Below are positions 53,568-61,601 of a stretch of DNA of 64,000 nt, piece by piece; positions within the stretch are counted from its first letter, which is position 1; every line of letters begins with the position of its first letter. The notes beneath the pieces were generated by a model. It ran no database searches. It was not told where the DNA came from and saw only the letters and a program-made list of their open reading frames with translations. Source of the stretch: Streptomyces cellostaticus (GTDB lineage Bacteria; Actinomycetota; Actinomycetes; Streptomycetales; Streptomycetaceae); assembly GCF_001513965.1 (NCBI RefSeq), contig NZ_KQ948042.1:39526-103525 (forward strand), in the 5' to 3' direction. The translations under genes and the position numbers were made by a program.

Positions 53568-53733
53568 CTTGGTCTCCTTGATGGCGGCATGCCGCTAGCC
53601 GGGCCTACCGCCTCGGGCCTGAACTGTTCACAGGCAGATATAGCCCGATATTGCCGGGAACATATGCCGAAGGTGTTCGGGCCACCCGGACAGGGCATCG
53701 CCTGCCCGGGATGGAGTAGAAGCGAGCGACGGC

Positions 53734-54639
53734 TCAGTGCGGCGCCCCCCGCCACCCGGAAACGGGCAACGCGAACTTGGCGACCAGCCGATCCGTGAAC
53801 GAAGCATGATGCAACCGGGCCAGCCGCACGGGCACGGCTCCCCGCCGGACCTCCACCCGCGCCCCGGGCGGCAGCTCGACGGTCCGCCGCCCGTCACACC
53901 ACAGGACCCCCGGCGGAATATGAGGCAGCACCTCCACGGCCAGCACGGAATCCGGCGAAGTGACCAACGGCTTCGCGAACAGCGCATGCGCACTGATCGG
54001 CACCATCAGCAGCGCCTCCACCTCGGGCCACACCACCGGCCCCCCGGCCGAGAACGCATACGCGGTGGACCCGGTGGGCGTGGACAGGACGATCCCGTCG
54101 CACCCGAACCCCGTCACCGGGCGCCCGTCGATCTCCAGCACGACTTCCAGCAGCTTCTCGGCGCCGGCCTTCTGCACGGCCGCCTCGTTCAGCGCCCAGT
54201 CCGTGTGCACGATGTCCCCGTTGCGGTGCACGACGACATCGACGGTCATCCGCTCCTCGACCTCGTACGACCGCGCCACCACCCGGTCGACCACCCGGTC
54301 GAGGTCGTCCCGTTCGGCCTCCGCGAGGAATCCGACGCGCCCGAGGTTGACACCGAGCATCGGTACCCCGGACGCCCGGGCGAACTCCGCGCCGCGCAGC
54401 AGCGTGCCGTCGCCGCCGAGCACGATCAGCAGTTCGCAGCTGTCCAGGCACTGCGGTGTCGCCTCCTTGACGAGTTCCACCTCGTCGGGCAACGGCAGGT
54501 CGCGCGCCTCCTCCTCCAGCACCCGCACCCCGATGCCGGACCGCAGCAGCCCCTTGACCACCAGCTCAGCGCTGCGGATCGCCGCGGGCCGCCCGGTGTG
54601 GGCGAGCAGGAAAACAGTACGCGCTCGGTTCTGTGTCAA
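53734..54639 (-). CDS. nadK: NAD kinase
   Basis: 301-residue NAD kinase making NADP. The GGDGT motif is at 75-79 within LLIVLGGDGTLLRGAEF, followed by GVNLGRVGFLAEAE and the NAD-binding TPTGSTAYAFSAGGPVVWP. TTG at 54639 is the start: GGAGG lies 7 nt upstream, it overlaps the tlyA stop as TTGA, and the resulting N-terminus matches remembered Streptomyces NAD kinase. In the operon order tlyA-nadK. Also annotated ppnK. Confidence 0.96.
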   Translation of the reverse strand: MTQNRARTVFLLAHTGRPAAIRSAELVVKGLLRSGIGVRVLEEEARDLPLPDEVELVKEATPQCLDSCELLIVLGGDGTLLRGAEFARASGVPMLGVNLGRVGFLAEAERDDLDRVVDRVVARSYEVEERMTVDVVVHRNGDIVHTDWALNEAAVQKAGAEKLLEVVLEIDGRPVTGFGCDGIVLSTPTGSTAYAFSAGGPVVWPEVEALLMVPISAHALFAKPLVTSPDSVLAVEVLPHIPPGVLWCDGRRTVELPPGARVEVRRGAVPVRLARLHHASFTDRLVAKFALPVSGWRGAPH

Positions 54640-55451
54640 CGCGGCCCCTCCGCCACTGCACGGTCAACATCGGCCGGGTCCAGTTCGGGGGCGCCGGCCC
54701 GCAGCCAGAGAAAGTACTCGACATTGCCCGAGGGCCCGGGCAGCGGACTGGCGGTGACTCCACGCACCCCGAGCCCCAGCTCCCAGGCCTTCTCGGCCAC
54801 CCCGCGCACGGCCTCCGCCCGCAGCTGCGGACTCCGTACGACACCCCCGCTGCCAAGCCGTTCCTTCCCCACTTCGAACTGCGGCTTGACCATCATCACC
54901 AGGTCGGCGTCCGGCTTCACACACCGCTTCAGGGCGGGCAGCACCAGCCCGAGCGGGATGAAGGACAGATCACCCACGACAAGATCCACAGGTTCCCCAT
55001 CGATCGCCTCAAGCGTCAACTCGCGTACGTTCGTACGGTCCTTGACGGTGACGCGTTCATCGTTCTGGAGAGACCAGGCGAGTTGGCCGTATCCGACGTC
55101 CACGGCGACGACCTGCGCGGCGCCCGCGCGCAGCAGGACGTCGGTGAAGCCGCCGGTGGACGCGCCGGCGTCCAGCGCGCGCCGGCCCTCGACGACGAGC
55201 CCCTGCGGTACGAACACCTCCAGCGCGCCGGCGAGCTTGTGGCCGCCCCGGGAGACGTAGTCCGGGTCGCTGTCGTCGGACTGGACCACGATCGCCACCG
55301 CGGTCTCCACCTGCGTGGCCGGTTTGGTCGCCACGGTCTTGCCGACGGTGACCCGCCCGGCGGCGATCAGCTGGCTGGCGTGCTCGCGCGAACGCGCAAG
55401 CTTCCGGCGGACCAGCTCCGCGTCCAGACGACGGCGTGCGACTCCTGCCAC
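54636..55451 (-). CDS. tlyA: TlyA-family rRNA 2'-O-methyltransferase/hemolysin-like protein
   Basis: 271-residue protein with an N-terminal S4 RNA-binding domain (RRRLDAELVRRKLARSREHA) and a FtsJ/RrmJ-type methyltransferase domain: YVSRGGHKLAGAL, the SAM site LDAGASTGGFTDVLLRAGA, VVGDLSFIPL and MVKPQFEVGKE. In mycobacteria TlyA methylates 16S and 23S rRNA and confers capreomycin sensitivity. The GTG at 55451 has GGAG 11 nt upstream. It overlaps nadK by 4 bp and follows the small gene at 55459 by 7 bp, forming one operon. Confidence 0.93.
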   Translation of the reverse strand: MAGVARRRLDAELVRRKLARSREHASQLIAAGRVTVGKTVATKPATQVETAVAIVVQSDDSDPDYVSRGGHKLAGALEVFVPQGLVVEGRRALDAGASTGGFTDVLLRAGAAQVVAVDVGYGQLAWSLQNDERVTVKDRTNVRELTLEAIDGEPVDLVVGDLSFIPLGLVLPALKRCVKPDADLVMMVKPQFEVGKERLGSGGVVRSPQLRAEAVRGVAEKAWELGLGVRGVTASPLPGPSGNVEYFLWLRAGAPELDPADVDRAVAEGPR

Positions 55452-55458
55452 GTTCGGT

Positions 55459-55734
55459 TCAGCTCCTGCTCTCGTACTGCCGTGGGGGCGCCGGAGGTCC
55501 CGGGCGGGCGTCGAGCGCGGTGAGCGCGTCGCGCAGCCCCCTGTGTACATCCTCGTACACCTCGACGTGCCCGTCGGTGGCGAGGTGGTCGGTGTCGGCC
55601 AGCCGCTCCAGCTGGGCGTCGACCTCGGCGTTGCCGGTGGGGGTGCGGGGGACGTTCAAGGGGGCCGGGGAGGCGGGATCGTACTCGGGCTCGGCCGCTG
55701 TGACGATCTCGGCCTCGGACACGGACTCGCTCAT
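55459..55734 (-). CDS. Small conserved hypothetical protein
   Basis: 91-residue acidic protein. The centre reads GNAEVDAQLERLADTDHL and VEVYEDVHRGLRDALTAL, two probable helices separated by a loop; the flanks are Pro-rich and disordered. No signal peptide. ATG at 55734. First gene of the tlyA-nadK operon, with the stop 7 bp before the tlyA start, a placement that is conserved in Streptomyces as I recall. Function unknown; small helical proteins in this position could act on the ribosome or the methyltransferase, which is speculation. Confidence 0.8.
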   Translation of the reverse strand: MSESVSEAEIVTAAEPEYDPASPAPLNVPRTPTGNAEVDAQLERLADTDHLATDGHVEVYEDVHRGLRDALTALDARPGPPAPPRQYESRS

Positions 55735-55776
55735 GCCCAGACGCTACCCCGAACCGCTGGGGTACCGTCGTGCGCG

Positions 55777-56124
55777 ATGGCCACGATCGAGGAGTGCCGC
55801 GCCGCACTGGGAAAGCTCTCGGACACCATGCAGGGCGCCGAGGGCGACGTCCGCGCGGCCGCCGCCCTGGACCGGTCGGTGAGCTGCCACATCACCGACC
55901 TCGATGTCACCTTCGCCGGCCGGCTGACCGGCGGCCGGATCGAGGTGGACGAGACCCACCCGGGGCGACCGCGCGAGAAGGCGCAGATCAGGCTCGCCTT
56001 GGCCGGCGACGACCTGGTGACCCTGGTGGGCGGCGAGCTGAACTTCGCGACCGCCTGGGGCTCGGGCCGGGTGCGGCTGGAGGCGAGCCTGCTGGACCTG
56101 TTCCGGCTCAGGAAGCTGCTGTGA
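55777..56124 (+). CDS. SCP2-like sterol-binding-fold protein
   Basis: 115-residue protein with the alternating strand pattern of the SCP2 fold: DRSVSCHITDLDVTFAGRLTGG followed by KAQIRLALAGDDLVTLVGGELN, then a C-terminal helix WGSGRVRLEASLLDLFRLRKLL. SCP2-fold proteins bind lipids or other hydrophobic ligands; a role in Streptomyces is not established. ATG at 55777, divergent from the tlyA operon; its last 17 bp overlap the end of the convergent ABC ATPase gene. Confidence 0.75.
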   Translation: MATIEECRAALGKLSDTMQGAEGDVRAAAALDRSVSCHITDLDVTFAGRLTGGRIEVDETHPGRPREKAQIRLALAGDDLVTLVGGELNFATAWGSGRVRLEASLLDLFRLRKLL

Positions 56125-56911
56125 GCCTGGCCTTGCGCGCGGCCGGCACCACCAGCGGAGTCCCCGTCTCCGGATCGTCGATGATCTGACAGCGCAGCCC
56201 GAAGACCTCCTCCACCAGCTCGGCCGTCACGATGTCGTTCGGGGCGCCCTCGGCGATCACCCGGCCGCCGCGCAGGGCGACGAGGTGAGTGGCGTACCGG
56301 GCGGCGTGGTTGAGGTCGTGCAGGACGGCGACCAGGGTGCGGCCCTGGGTCTCGTGCAGCTCCGCGCACAGGTCGAGGACGTCGATCTGGTGCTGGATGT
56401 CCAGGTAGGTGGTCGGCTCGTCCAGGAGCAGCAGCGGGGTCTGCTGGGCGAGCGCCATGGCGATCCACACGCGCTGGCGCTGGCCGCCGGACAGCTCGTC
56501 CACATACCGGTCGGCGAGTTCGGCGACGCCGGTCTGCGCCATGGACTCCTGCACGACCCGCTCGTCCTCGGCGGACCACTGCCGCAGGATGCCCTGGTGC
56601 GGGTAGCGGCCGCGGCCCACGAGGTCGGCGACCGTGATCCCGTCGGGTGCGATGGACGACTGCGGCAGCAGGCCGAGGGTGCGGGCGACCTTCTTCGCGG
56701 GCATGGACTGGATGACCTGCCCGTCGAGCAGCACCCGGCCCTGGCTGGGCTTGAGCATCCGTGACAGGGCCCGCAGGAGCGTCGACTTGCCGCACGCGTT
56801 CGGGCCGACGATCACCGTGAAGGAGTTGTCGGGGATCTCCACCGACAACTGCTCGGCGATGACGCGCTGGTCGTAGGCGAGGGTGACGTTCTCGGCGGAC
56901 AGGCGGTTCAC
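56108..56911 (-). CDS. Siderophore ABC transporter ATP-binding protein (FecE-type)
   Basis: 267-residue ATPase for ferric-siderophore import. Walker A GPNACGKSTLLRAL, Q-loop LPQSSIAPDGITV, signature DELSGGQRQRVWIAMAL, Walker B PLLLLDEPTTYLD and switch LHDLNHAARYATH are intact; the A-C in the P-loop is typical of FecE/FhuC-like proteins. GTG at 56911 has AAGGAG 5-6 nt upstream; an ATG at 56974 overlapping the permease stop (ATGA) would add 21 residues and remains possible. Third gene of an iron-regulated operon with two permeases; no substrate-binding protein gene is adjacent. Confidence 0.92.
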   Translation of the reverse strand: MNRLSAENVTLAYDQRVIAEQLSVEIPDNSFTVIVGPNACGKSTLLRALSRMLKPSQGRVLLDGQVIQSMPAKKVARTLGLLPQSSIAPDGITVADLVGRGRYPHQGILRQWSAEDERVVQESMAQTGVAELADRYVDELSGGQRQRVWIAMALAQQTPLLLLDEPTTYLDIQHQIDVLDLCAELHETQGRTLVAVLHDLNHAARYATHLVALRGGRVIAEGAPNDIVTAELVEEVFGLRCQIIDDPETGTPLVVPAARKARLTAAS

Positions 56912-56970
56912 AGTGCTCCTTCGGGTGTTCTGGTTCGCCGAGCCGCTCGCGTCCGGCTTGGTCGAGGTGC

Positions 56971-58017
56971 TCATATCCGGCCCGCCCTGCGCTCGGTGAC
57001 CAGCAGCCACAGCAGATAGCCGCCGCCGAGGACGCCGGTGACCACGCCCACGGGCAGCTGGTCGGCACCGAAGGCGCGCTGCGAGGCCCAGTCGGCGGTG
57101 ACCAGCAGGGTGGCGCCCATGCAGAGGGAGGGCACCAGATTCGGCCCGGGCGAGCGGGTCAGGCGCCGGGCGAGCTGCGGCGCGGTGAGCGCCACGAAGC
57201 TGACGGGTCCGGCGGCTGCGGTGGCGGTCGCGGTGAGCAGGACGGCGCAGACCATCAGCACCAGCCGTACACGCTGTACGCGCACACCGAGGGCGTTCGC
57301 GACGTCGTCGCCCATCTCCATCATCCTCAGGCCCCGCGCGCCCGCGAGGACGAGCGGGACGAGGACGGCGCACAGCCACAGCAGCGGCCAGACCTGCTCC
57401 CAGTCCCGGCCGTTGAGGGATCCGGTCATCCACACCACCGCGCGGGCCGCGTCGACCAGGTCCGCCTTGGTGAGCAGGTAGCCGTTGACGGCCGTGACGA
57501 TCGCGGAGACGCCGATGCCGACCAGGACCAGCCGGTATCCGTGCACGCCCTGCTTCCAGGCGAGGAGATAGATGGCGAGTCCGGTCACCAGGCCGCCGAT
57601 CAGCGCGCCGACGGTGACCTGGGTGGCGCTGCCGGACATCAGCACGATCACGACCAGCGCGCCCGCCGTCGAGCCCTGCGAGAGGCCCAGCACGTCCGGG
57701 CTGCCCAGCGGATTGCGCGAGACCGCCTGGAACAACGCGCCGCCGAGGCCCAGCGAGGCGCCGACCAGCAGGCCGACCAGGACGCGCGGCAGGCGCAGCT
57801 CGTTGACGATGAAGTCCTGGTACGCGGTGCCGTTTCCGGCCAGCGTCTCGAGAACGTCGGATGCCGGGATCTTCGCGTCGCCGGTGCCGATCAGCGCCAC
57901 ACCGGCGGCGAGCGCGGCGGCCAGCAGCAGGACGACGACGATCAGCGCGCGCACGTCCAGGCGCAGGGAGAGCCCGCCGGGGGTGCGTACGGCACGGCTC
58001 CTGGAGAGTGTCTTCAC
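56971..58017 (-). CDS. Siderophore ABC transporter permease (FecCD family)
   Basis: 348-residue polytopic permease with about 10 spans. FecCD signatures include LRLPRVLVGLLVGASLGLGGALFQAV, RNPLGSPDVLGLSQGSTAGAL and the cytoplasmic coupling segment GLRMMEMGDDVANALGV followed by GPVSFVALTAPQLARRL. The GTG at 58017 overlaps the preceding permease stop as GTGA. Two different permease genes in tandem imply a heterodimeric channel. Confidence 0.93.
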   Translation of the reverse strand: MKTLSRSRAVRTPGGLSLRLDVRALIVVVLLLAAALAAGVALIGTGDAKIPASDVLETLAGNGTAYQDFIVNELRLPRVLVGLLVGASLGLGGALFQAVSRNPLGSPDVLGLSQGSTAGALVVIVLMSGSATQVTVGALIGGLVTGLAIYLLAWKQGVHGYRLVLVGIGVSAIVTAVNGYLLTKADLVDAARAVVWMTGSLNGRDWEQVWPLLWLCAVLVPLVLAGARGLRMMEMGDDVANALGVRVQRVRLVLMVCAVLLTATATAAAGPVSFVALTAPQLARRLTRSPGPNLVPSLCMGATLLVTADWASQRAFGADQLPVGVVTGVLGGGYLLWLLVTERRAGRI

Positions 58018-59057
58018 AGCTGGGCCGTCCTCCGCCGTCGTACGAGAAAGATGAAGACCGGGCCGCCGATGATCGCGGTGACGATGCCGACCTGGAGTTC
58101 CGAGGGGCGGGCGACGACCCGGCCGACGACGTCGGCGCCGAGCAGCAGCACGGGCGACAGGACCGTCGCGTACGGCAGGATCCAGCGCAGGTCGGGGCCG
58201 GTGAAGGAGCGCACGACGTGCGGGACCATCAGGCCGACGAACACGATCGGACCGCAGGCGGCGGTCGCGGCACCGCACAGCACGGTGGCGGCCAGCATGG
58301 CCAGCGCCCGGGTGCGGCCCAGGTGGGCGCCGAGGGCGCGGGCGGTGTCGTCGCCCATCGCCACGGCGTTCAGCGGCCGGGCCAGCGCCAGCGCGAGGAC
58401 CGTGCCGACCGCGAGGAACGGCAGCACCTGCACGATCGTCGCGTTGGTGGCCGAGGCCAGCGAACCCACCGTCCAGAAGCGCATCTTGCCCAGCGCCGCA
58501 TCGTCCATGATCATCACGGCCTGGAGATAGCCGTACAGCGCGGCGCTGATCGCCGTACCGGCGAGCGCCAGCCGCACCGGTGTGGCACCCCGGCTGCCGC
58601 CGAGGAACCAGACCAGCGCACCGACCGCCGCCGCGCCGCCGAAGGCGAACCACACATAGCCGGTGAGGCTGGTGACGCCGAAGTAGGTGATGGCCGTCAC
58701 GACGGCGGCGGAGGCACCCGCGTTGATGCCGAGCAGCCCGGGATCGGCCAGCGGATTGCGGGTGAGTGCCTGGAGCACGGCCCCGGACAGGCCGAGCGCG
58801 GCACCGGCCAGCAGACCAAGGACCGTGCGCGAGAGCCGCTCGTCGACGACGACATCGCCGTACGTCCCCGTGCCGTGGAACAGGCCGTGCCAGACCTGGT
58901 CCAGCGACAGCGCTTTCGCGCCGATCGCGATGCTCGCCAGGGCGACGAGCACCAGGATCACGACGGAGGCGAGGAGCCCAAGGGCCCGCACCGCCCGGCG
59001 GGTTGGGGGCGCGGGGGCGGTCTCCGCGCGCTGTTCCGGAGGACTGTCGACCAACAC
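58014..59057 (-). CDS. Siderophore ABC transporter permease (FecCD family)
   Basis: 347-residue first permease of the operon. Motifs parallel its partner: LSRTVLGLLAGAALGLSGAVLQAL, RNPLADPGLLGINAGASAAVV and GPIVFVGLMVPHVVRSF. The GTG at 59057 lies only 4 bp from an iron-box operator, so transcription must begin at or very near the start codon and translation may be leaderless; the absence of a Shine-Dalgarno fits. Controlled by iron through the DmdR1/IdeR-type repressor. Confidence 0.93.
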   Translation of the reverse strand: MLVDSPPEQRAETAPAPPTRRAVRALGLLASVVILVLVALASIAIGAKALSLDQVWHGLFHGTGTYGDVVVDERLSRTVLGLLAGAALGLSGAVLQALTRNPLADPGLLGINAGASAAVVTAITYFGVTSLTGYVWFAFGGAAAVGALVWFLGGSRGATPVRLALAGTAISAALYGYLQAVMIMDDAALGKMRFWTVGSLASATNATIVQVLPFLAVGTVLALALARPLNAVAMGDDTARALGAHLGRTRALAMLAATVLCGAATAACGPIVFVGLMVPHVVRSFTGPDLRWILPYATVLSPVLLLGADVVGRVVARPSELQVGIVTAIIGGPVFIFLVRRRRTAQL

Positions 59058-59061
59058 GAGG

Positions 59062-59080
59062 TTAGGTTAGCCTACCCTCG
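59062..59080 (-). promoter_or_regulatory. Iron box (DmdR1/IdeR-type operator)
   Basis: On the minus strand CGAGGGTAGGCTAACCTAA agrees at 16 of 19 positions with the consensus TTAGGTTAGGCTAACCTAA of actinobacterial iron-dependent repressors. It lies directly before the GTG of the FecCD operon, so Fe-loaded repressor would block transcription. Confidence 0.85.
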
Positions 59081-59112
59081 CATGCGATTTCGATCCGCGG
59101 GCTGCCGAGAAG

Positions 59113-60141
59113 TCAGAGCCCGAGCCGCGCCAGCGCCTTGCCTCCGTCCAGCTCGCAGGAACCGTCCCCGGCCGCCGTCCAGGCCGCCGCGCACAGCGCC
59201 CGCAGCCCGTCGAACGTCTCGCCGTCGCCCTCCAGCTCCAGCCGGTCGGGCCCGGCGGTCGCCGTCCAGCCCCCGCAGCGGAAGCCGTCACCCTCCCGGG
59301 TGATCTCCGGCTGACCGGTGAGCAGCCCGCGCAGATCGGCATCCACGTACGTCGGCCGGTGGTGCGGCGGCGCGGCGAGCAGCTGGGGGCCGTCGGTGAC
59401 ACCGGTCAGCACCAGCAGCGAGTCCACGCCACCGTTGAACGCGCCCTCGATGTCCGTGTCCAGCCGGTCCCCGACCACCAACGGCCGCCTCGCGCCCGTG
59501 CGCAGGATCGTCTCCCGGTGCATCGGCGGCAGCGGCTTTCCCGCCACCTGAGGCTCGGCGCCGGTCGCGATCCGTACGACCTCCACGGCCGCCCCGTTGC
59601 CCGGTGCGATGCCCCGCCCGCTGGGAATCGTCAGGTCGGTGTTGGACGCGAACCACGGCACCCCCCGCGCCACGGCGTACGACGCCTCCGCGAACCGTCC
59701 CCACGGCAGATCGGGCCCGCCGTACCCCTGCACCACCGCTGCCGGATCGTCGTCCGCCGACTCCACCGGCGTCAGGCCGCGCTCGCGCAGCGCCACCCGA
59801 AGCCCTTCACCACCGATCACCAGCACCCGCGCGCCGGCCGGCACCTGCTCGCTGATCAGCCGCGCGACCGCCTGCGCGGAGGTGATGACATCGGCCGCCC
59901 CCGTCGGTATGCCCAGCTCCGTCAGGTGCTCCGCCACCACGTCCGGCGTCCGCAGCGCGTTGTTGGTGACGTAGGCCAGATGCATCCCGCCCGCGCGCGC
60001 GTGGGCCAGCGAGTCGACGGCGTGCACGATCGCGTTCCCGCCCGCGTACACCACCCCGTCCAGATCGAGCAGCGCCGTGTCGTACGCCTCGCTCAGGGGC
60101 TGCCCACTGCCCTCGGGCCTCGTCCTGACGCCGTGGCTCAT
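59113..60141 (-). CDS. HAD-family IIA phosphatase (NagD-like)
   Basis: 342-residue HAD hydrolase. The N-terminal DLDGVVYAGGNAIVHAV carries the nucleophile Asp and the following DxD-type Asp, with YVTNNALRTPDVVAEHL (motif II, Thr/Asn) and LVVGDRLDTDIEGAFNGGVDSLLVLTG (motif IV), the cap insertion typical of the NagD/PGP subfamily in between. A C-terminal extension of about 70 residues follows. Substrate unknown; relatives dephosphorylate nucleotides or 2-phosphoglycolate. ATG at 60141. Divergent from the DUF1015 gene. Confidence 0.9.
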   Translation of the reverse strand: MSHGVRTRPEGSGQPLSEAYDTALLDLDGVVYAGGNAIVHAVDSLAHARAGGMHLAYVTNNALRTPDVVAEHLTELGIPTGAADVITSAQAVARLISEQVPAGARVLVIGGEGLRVALRERGLTPVESADDDPAAVVQGYGGPDLPWGRFAEASYAVARGVPWFASNTDLTIPSGRGIAPGNGAAVEVVRIATGAEPQVAGKPLPPMHRETILRTGARRPLVVGDRLDTDIEGAFNGGVDSLLVLTGVTDGPQLLAAPPHHRPTYVDADLRGLLTGQPEITREGDGFRCGGWTATAGPDRLELEGDGETFDGLRALCAAAWTAAGDGSCELDGGKALARLGL

Positions 60142-60214
60142 TCCGCATCGCTCCTCGTTCGACCCTGTTTCCCCCGATCATCCCCCACGCCACTGACACA
60201 CGTACGATGCCGGG

Positions 60215-61498
60215 ATGAAGACTGCAGGTCACTCGGAAGCAACGGCGCGCCGAGGCCTGGAACTCACCCCGTTCCGAGGCCTTCGCTACGACCCCGACCG
60301 GGTCGGCAGCCTGGCCTCCGTCACCTCTCCGCCGTACGACGTCGTCGTACGCCCCGACGGGGTGCACCACCTCCAGTCGGCCGACCCGCACAACATCGTC
60401 CGGCTGATCCTGCCCCAGAACGGCACTCCCAGCGCCCGCAACGAACAGGCGGCCGACACCCTGCGCCGCTGGCTCGCCGAGGGCATCCTGACCGCCGACC
60501 CCGACCCCGCCCTGTACGTGTACGAACAGCGGGACGGCAACGGCATGCTCCAGCGCGGCGTCATCGGCGCACTGCGCGTGTCGGAGCCGTCGGAGGGCGT
60601 GGTGCTGCCGCACGAGGACGTCATGCCCCCGGTGGTCGCCGACCGCGCGGCCCTGATGCGCGCCACCCGCGCCAACCTGGAGCCCCTGCTGCTCACCTAC
60701 CACGGCAACGGCACGGCGGCCGAGGTGGTCGAGCGCACCGTGGAGCAGCCCCCGCTGCTGGCCACCACCACCGAGGACGGCTTCCACCACAGCCTGTGGT
60801 CGGTCACCGACCCCGCCGACGTCACCCTCATCCAGTCCGACCTGGCCAACCACCAGGCCCTCATCGCCGACGGCCACCACCGCTGGGCCACCTACCGGCG
60901 GCTGCGCGCCGAGCACCCCTCCCCCAGCGCCTGGGACCACGGCCTGGTCCTCCTGGTCGACACCGCCCGCTATCCCCTGCGCGTCCGCGCCATCCACCGC
61001 CTGCTGCACGGCCTGCCGGTCGCGGACGCACTGGCGGCCCTGGACGGACTGTTCCGGGTACGACGCCTCGACGCACCGCTGCCCGAAGCGTTGGAGGTGC
61101 TGGCGGACGCGGCCTGCTCGGGCAACGCCTTCCTGCTGGCCGGCGACGGCGCCTTCCATCTGATCGACCGCCCGGATCCGGACCTGCTGGCCCGGACGAT
61201 CCCCGCGGACCGCCCGGCCGCCTGGCGCTCCCTGGACGCCACCGTCCTGCACGCCACGCTCCTCGACCACGTCTGGCACATCCCCGAGGACTCCCCGGCC
61301 CACATCGCCTATATCCACGACACCGCGGCCACGGTCGCGAAGGCGGAGCGCGACGGCGGTACGGCCGTCCTGTTGCATCCGGTCCGCGAGGAGGTCGTAC
61401 GCGATCTGGCCCGTCAGGGCGTGACGATGCCCCGCAAGTCGACGTCGTTCGGCCCGAAGCCGGCCTCGGGGCTGGTGCTGCGGGCGCTGGAGATCTGA
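60215..61498 (+). CDS. DUF1015 family protein
   Basis: 427-residue member of DUF1015, recognised from FRGLRYDPDRVGSLASVTSPPYDVV, NIVRLILPQ, LYVYEQRDGNGMLQRGVIG, VVLPHEDVMPP and LIADGHHRWATYRRLR (the conserved D-G-H-H-R segment, likely a metal or active-site element). Function is unknown; related genes often accompany serine or aromatic-acid metabolism in other phyla. No signal peptide. ATG at 60215; short distance (about 70 bp) to the divergent HAD gene. Ends in a strong hairpin shared with the convergent TPR gene. Confidence 0.88.
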   Translation: MKTAGHSEATARRGLELTPFRGLRYDPDRVGSLASVTSPPYDVVVRPDGVHHLQSADPHNIVRLILPQNGTPSARNEQAADTLRRWLAEGILTADPDPALYVYEQRDGNGMLQRGVIGALRVSEPSEGVVLPHEDVMPPVVADRAALMRATRANLEPLLLTYHGNGTAAEVVERTVEQPPLLATTTEDGFHHSLWSVTDPADVTLIQSDLANHQALIADGHHRWATYRRLRAEHPSPSAWDHGLVLLVDTARYPLRVRAIHRLLHGLPVADALAALDGLFRVRRLDAPLPEALEVLADAACSGNAFLLAGDGAFHLIDRPDPDLLARTIPADRPAAWRSLDATVLHATLLDHVWHIPEDSPAHIAYIHDTAATVAKAERDGGTAVLLHPVREEVVRDLARQGVTMPRKSTSFGPKPASGLVLRALEI

Positions 61499-61522
61499 GC
61501 CCGGCCCGAGCCCGGGCATGCG

Positions 61523-61553
61523 AAAGGGCGGGACCGATGGGGTCCCGCCCTTT
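61523..61553. terminator. Bidirectional terminator between DUF1015 gene and TPR gene
   Basis: 13-bp perfect inverted repeat AAAGGGCGGGACC/GGTCCCGCCCTTT around a 5-nt loop. Confidence 0.8.
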
Positions 61554-61601
61554 GTCACGTGGTCACCGTCATGGTCACCATGCCCCGGTCACCGGCTCGC
61601 G

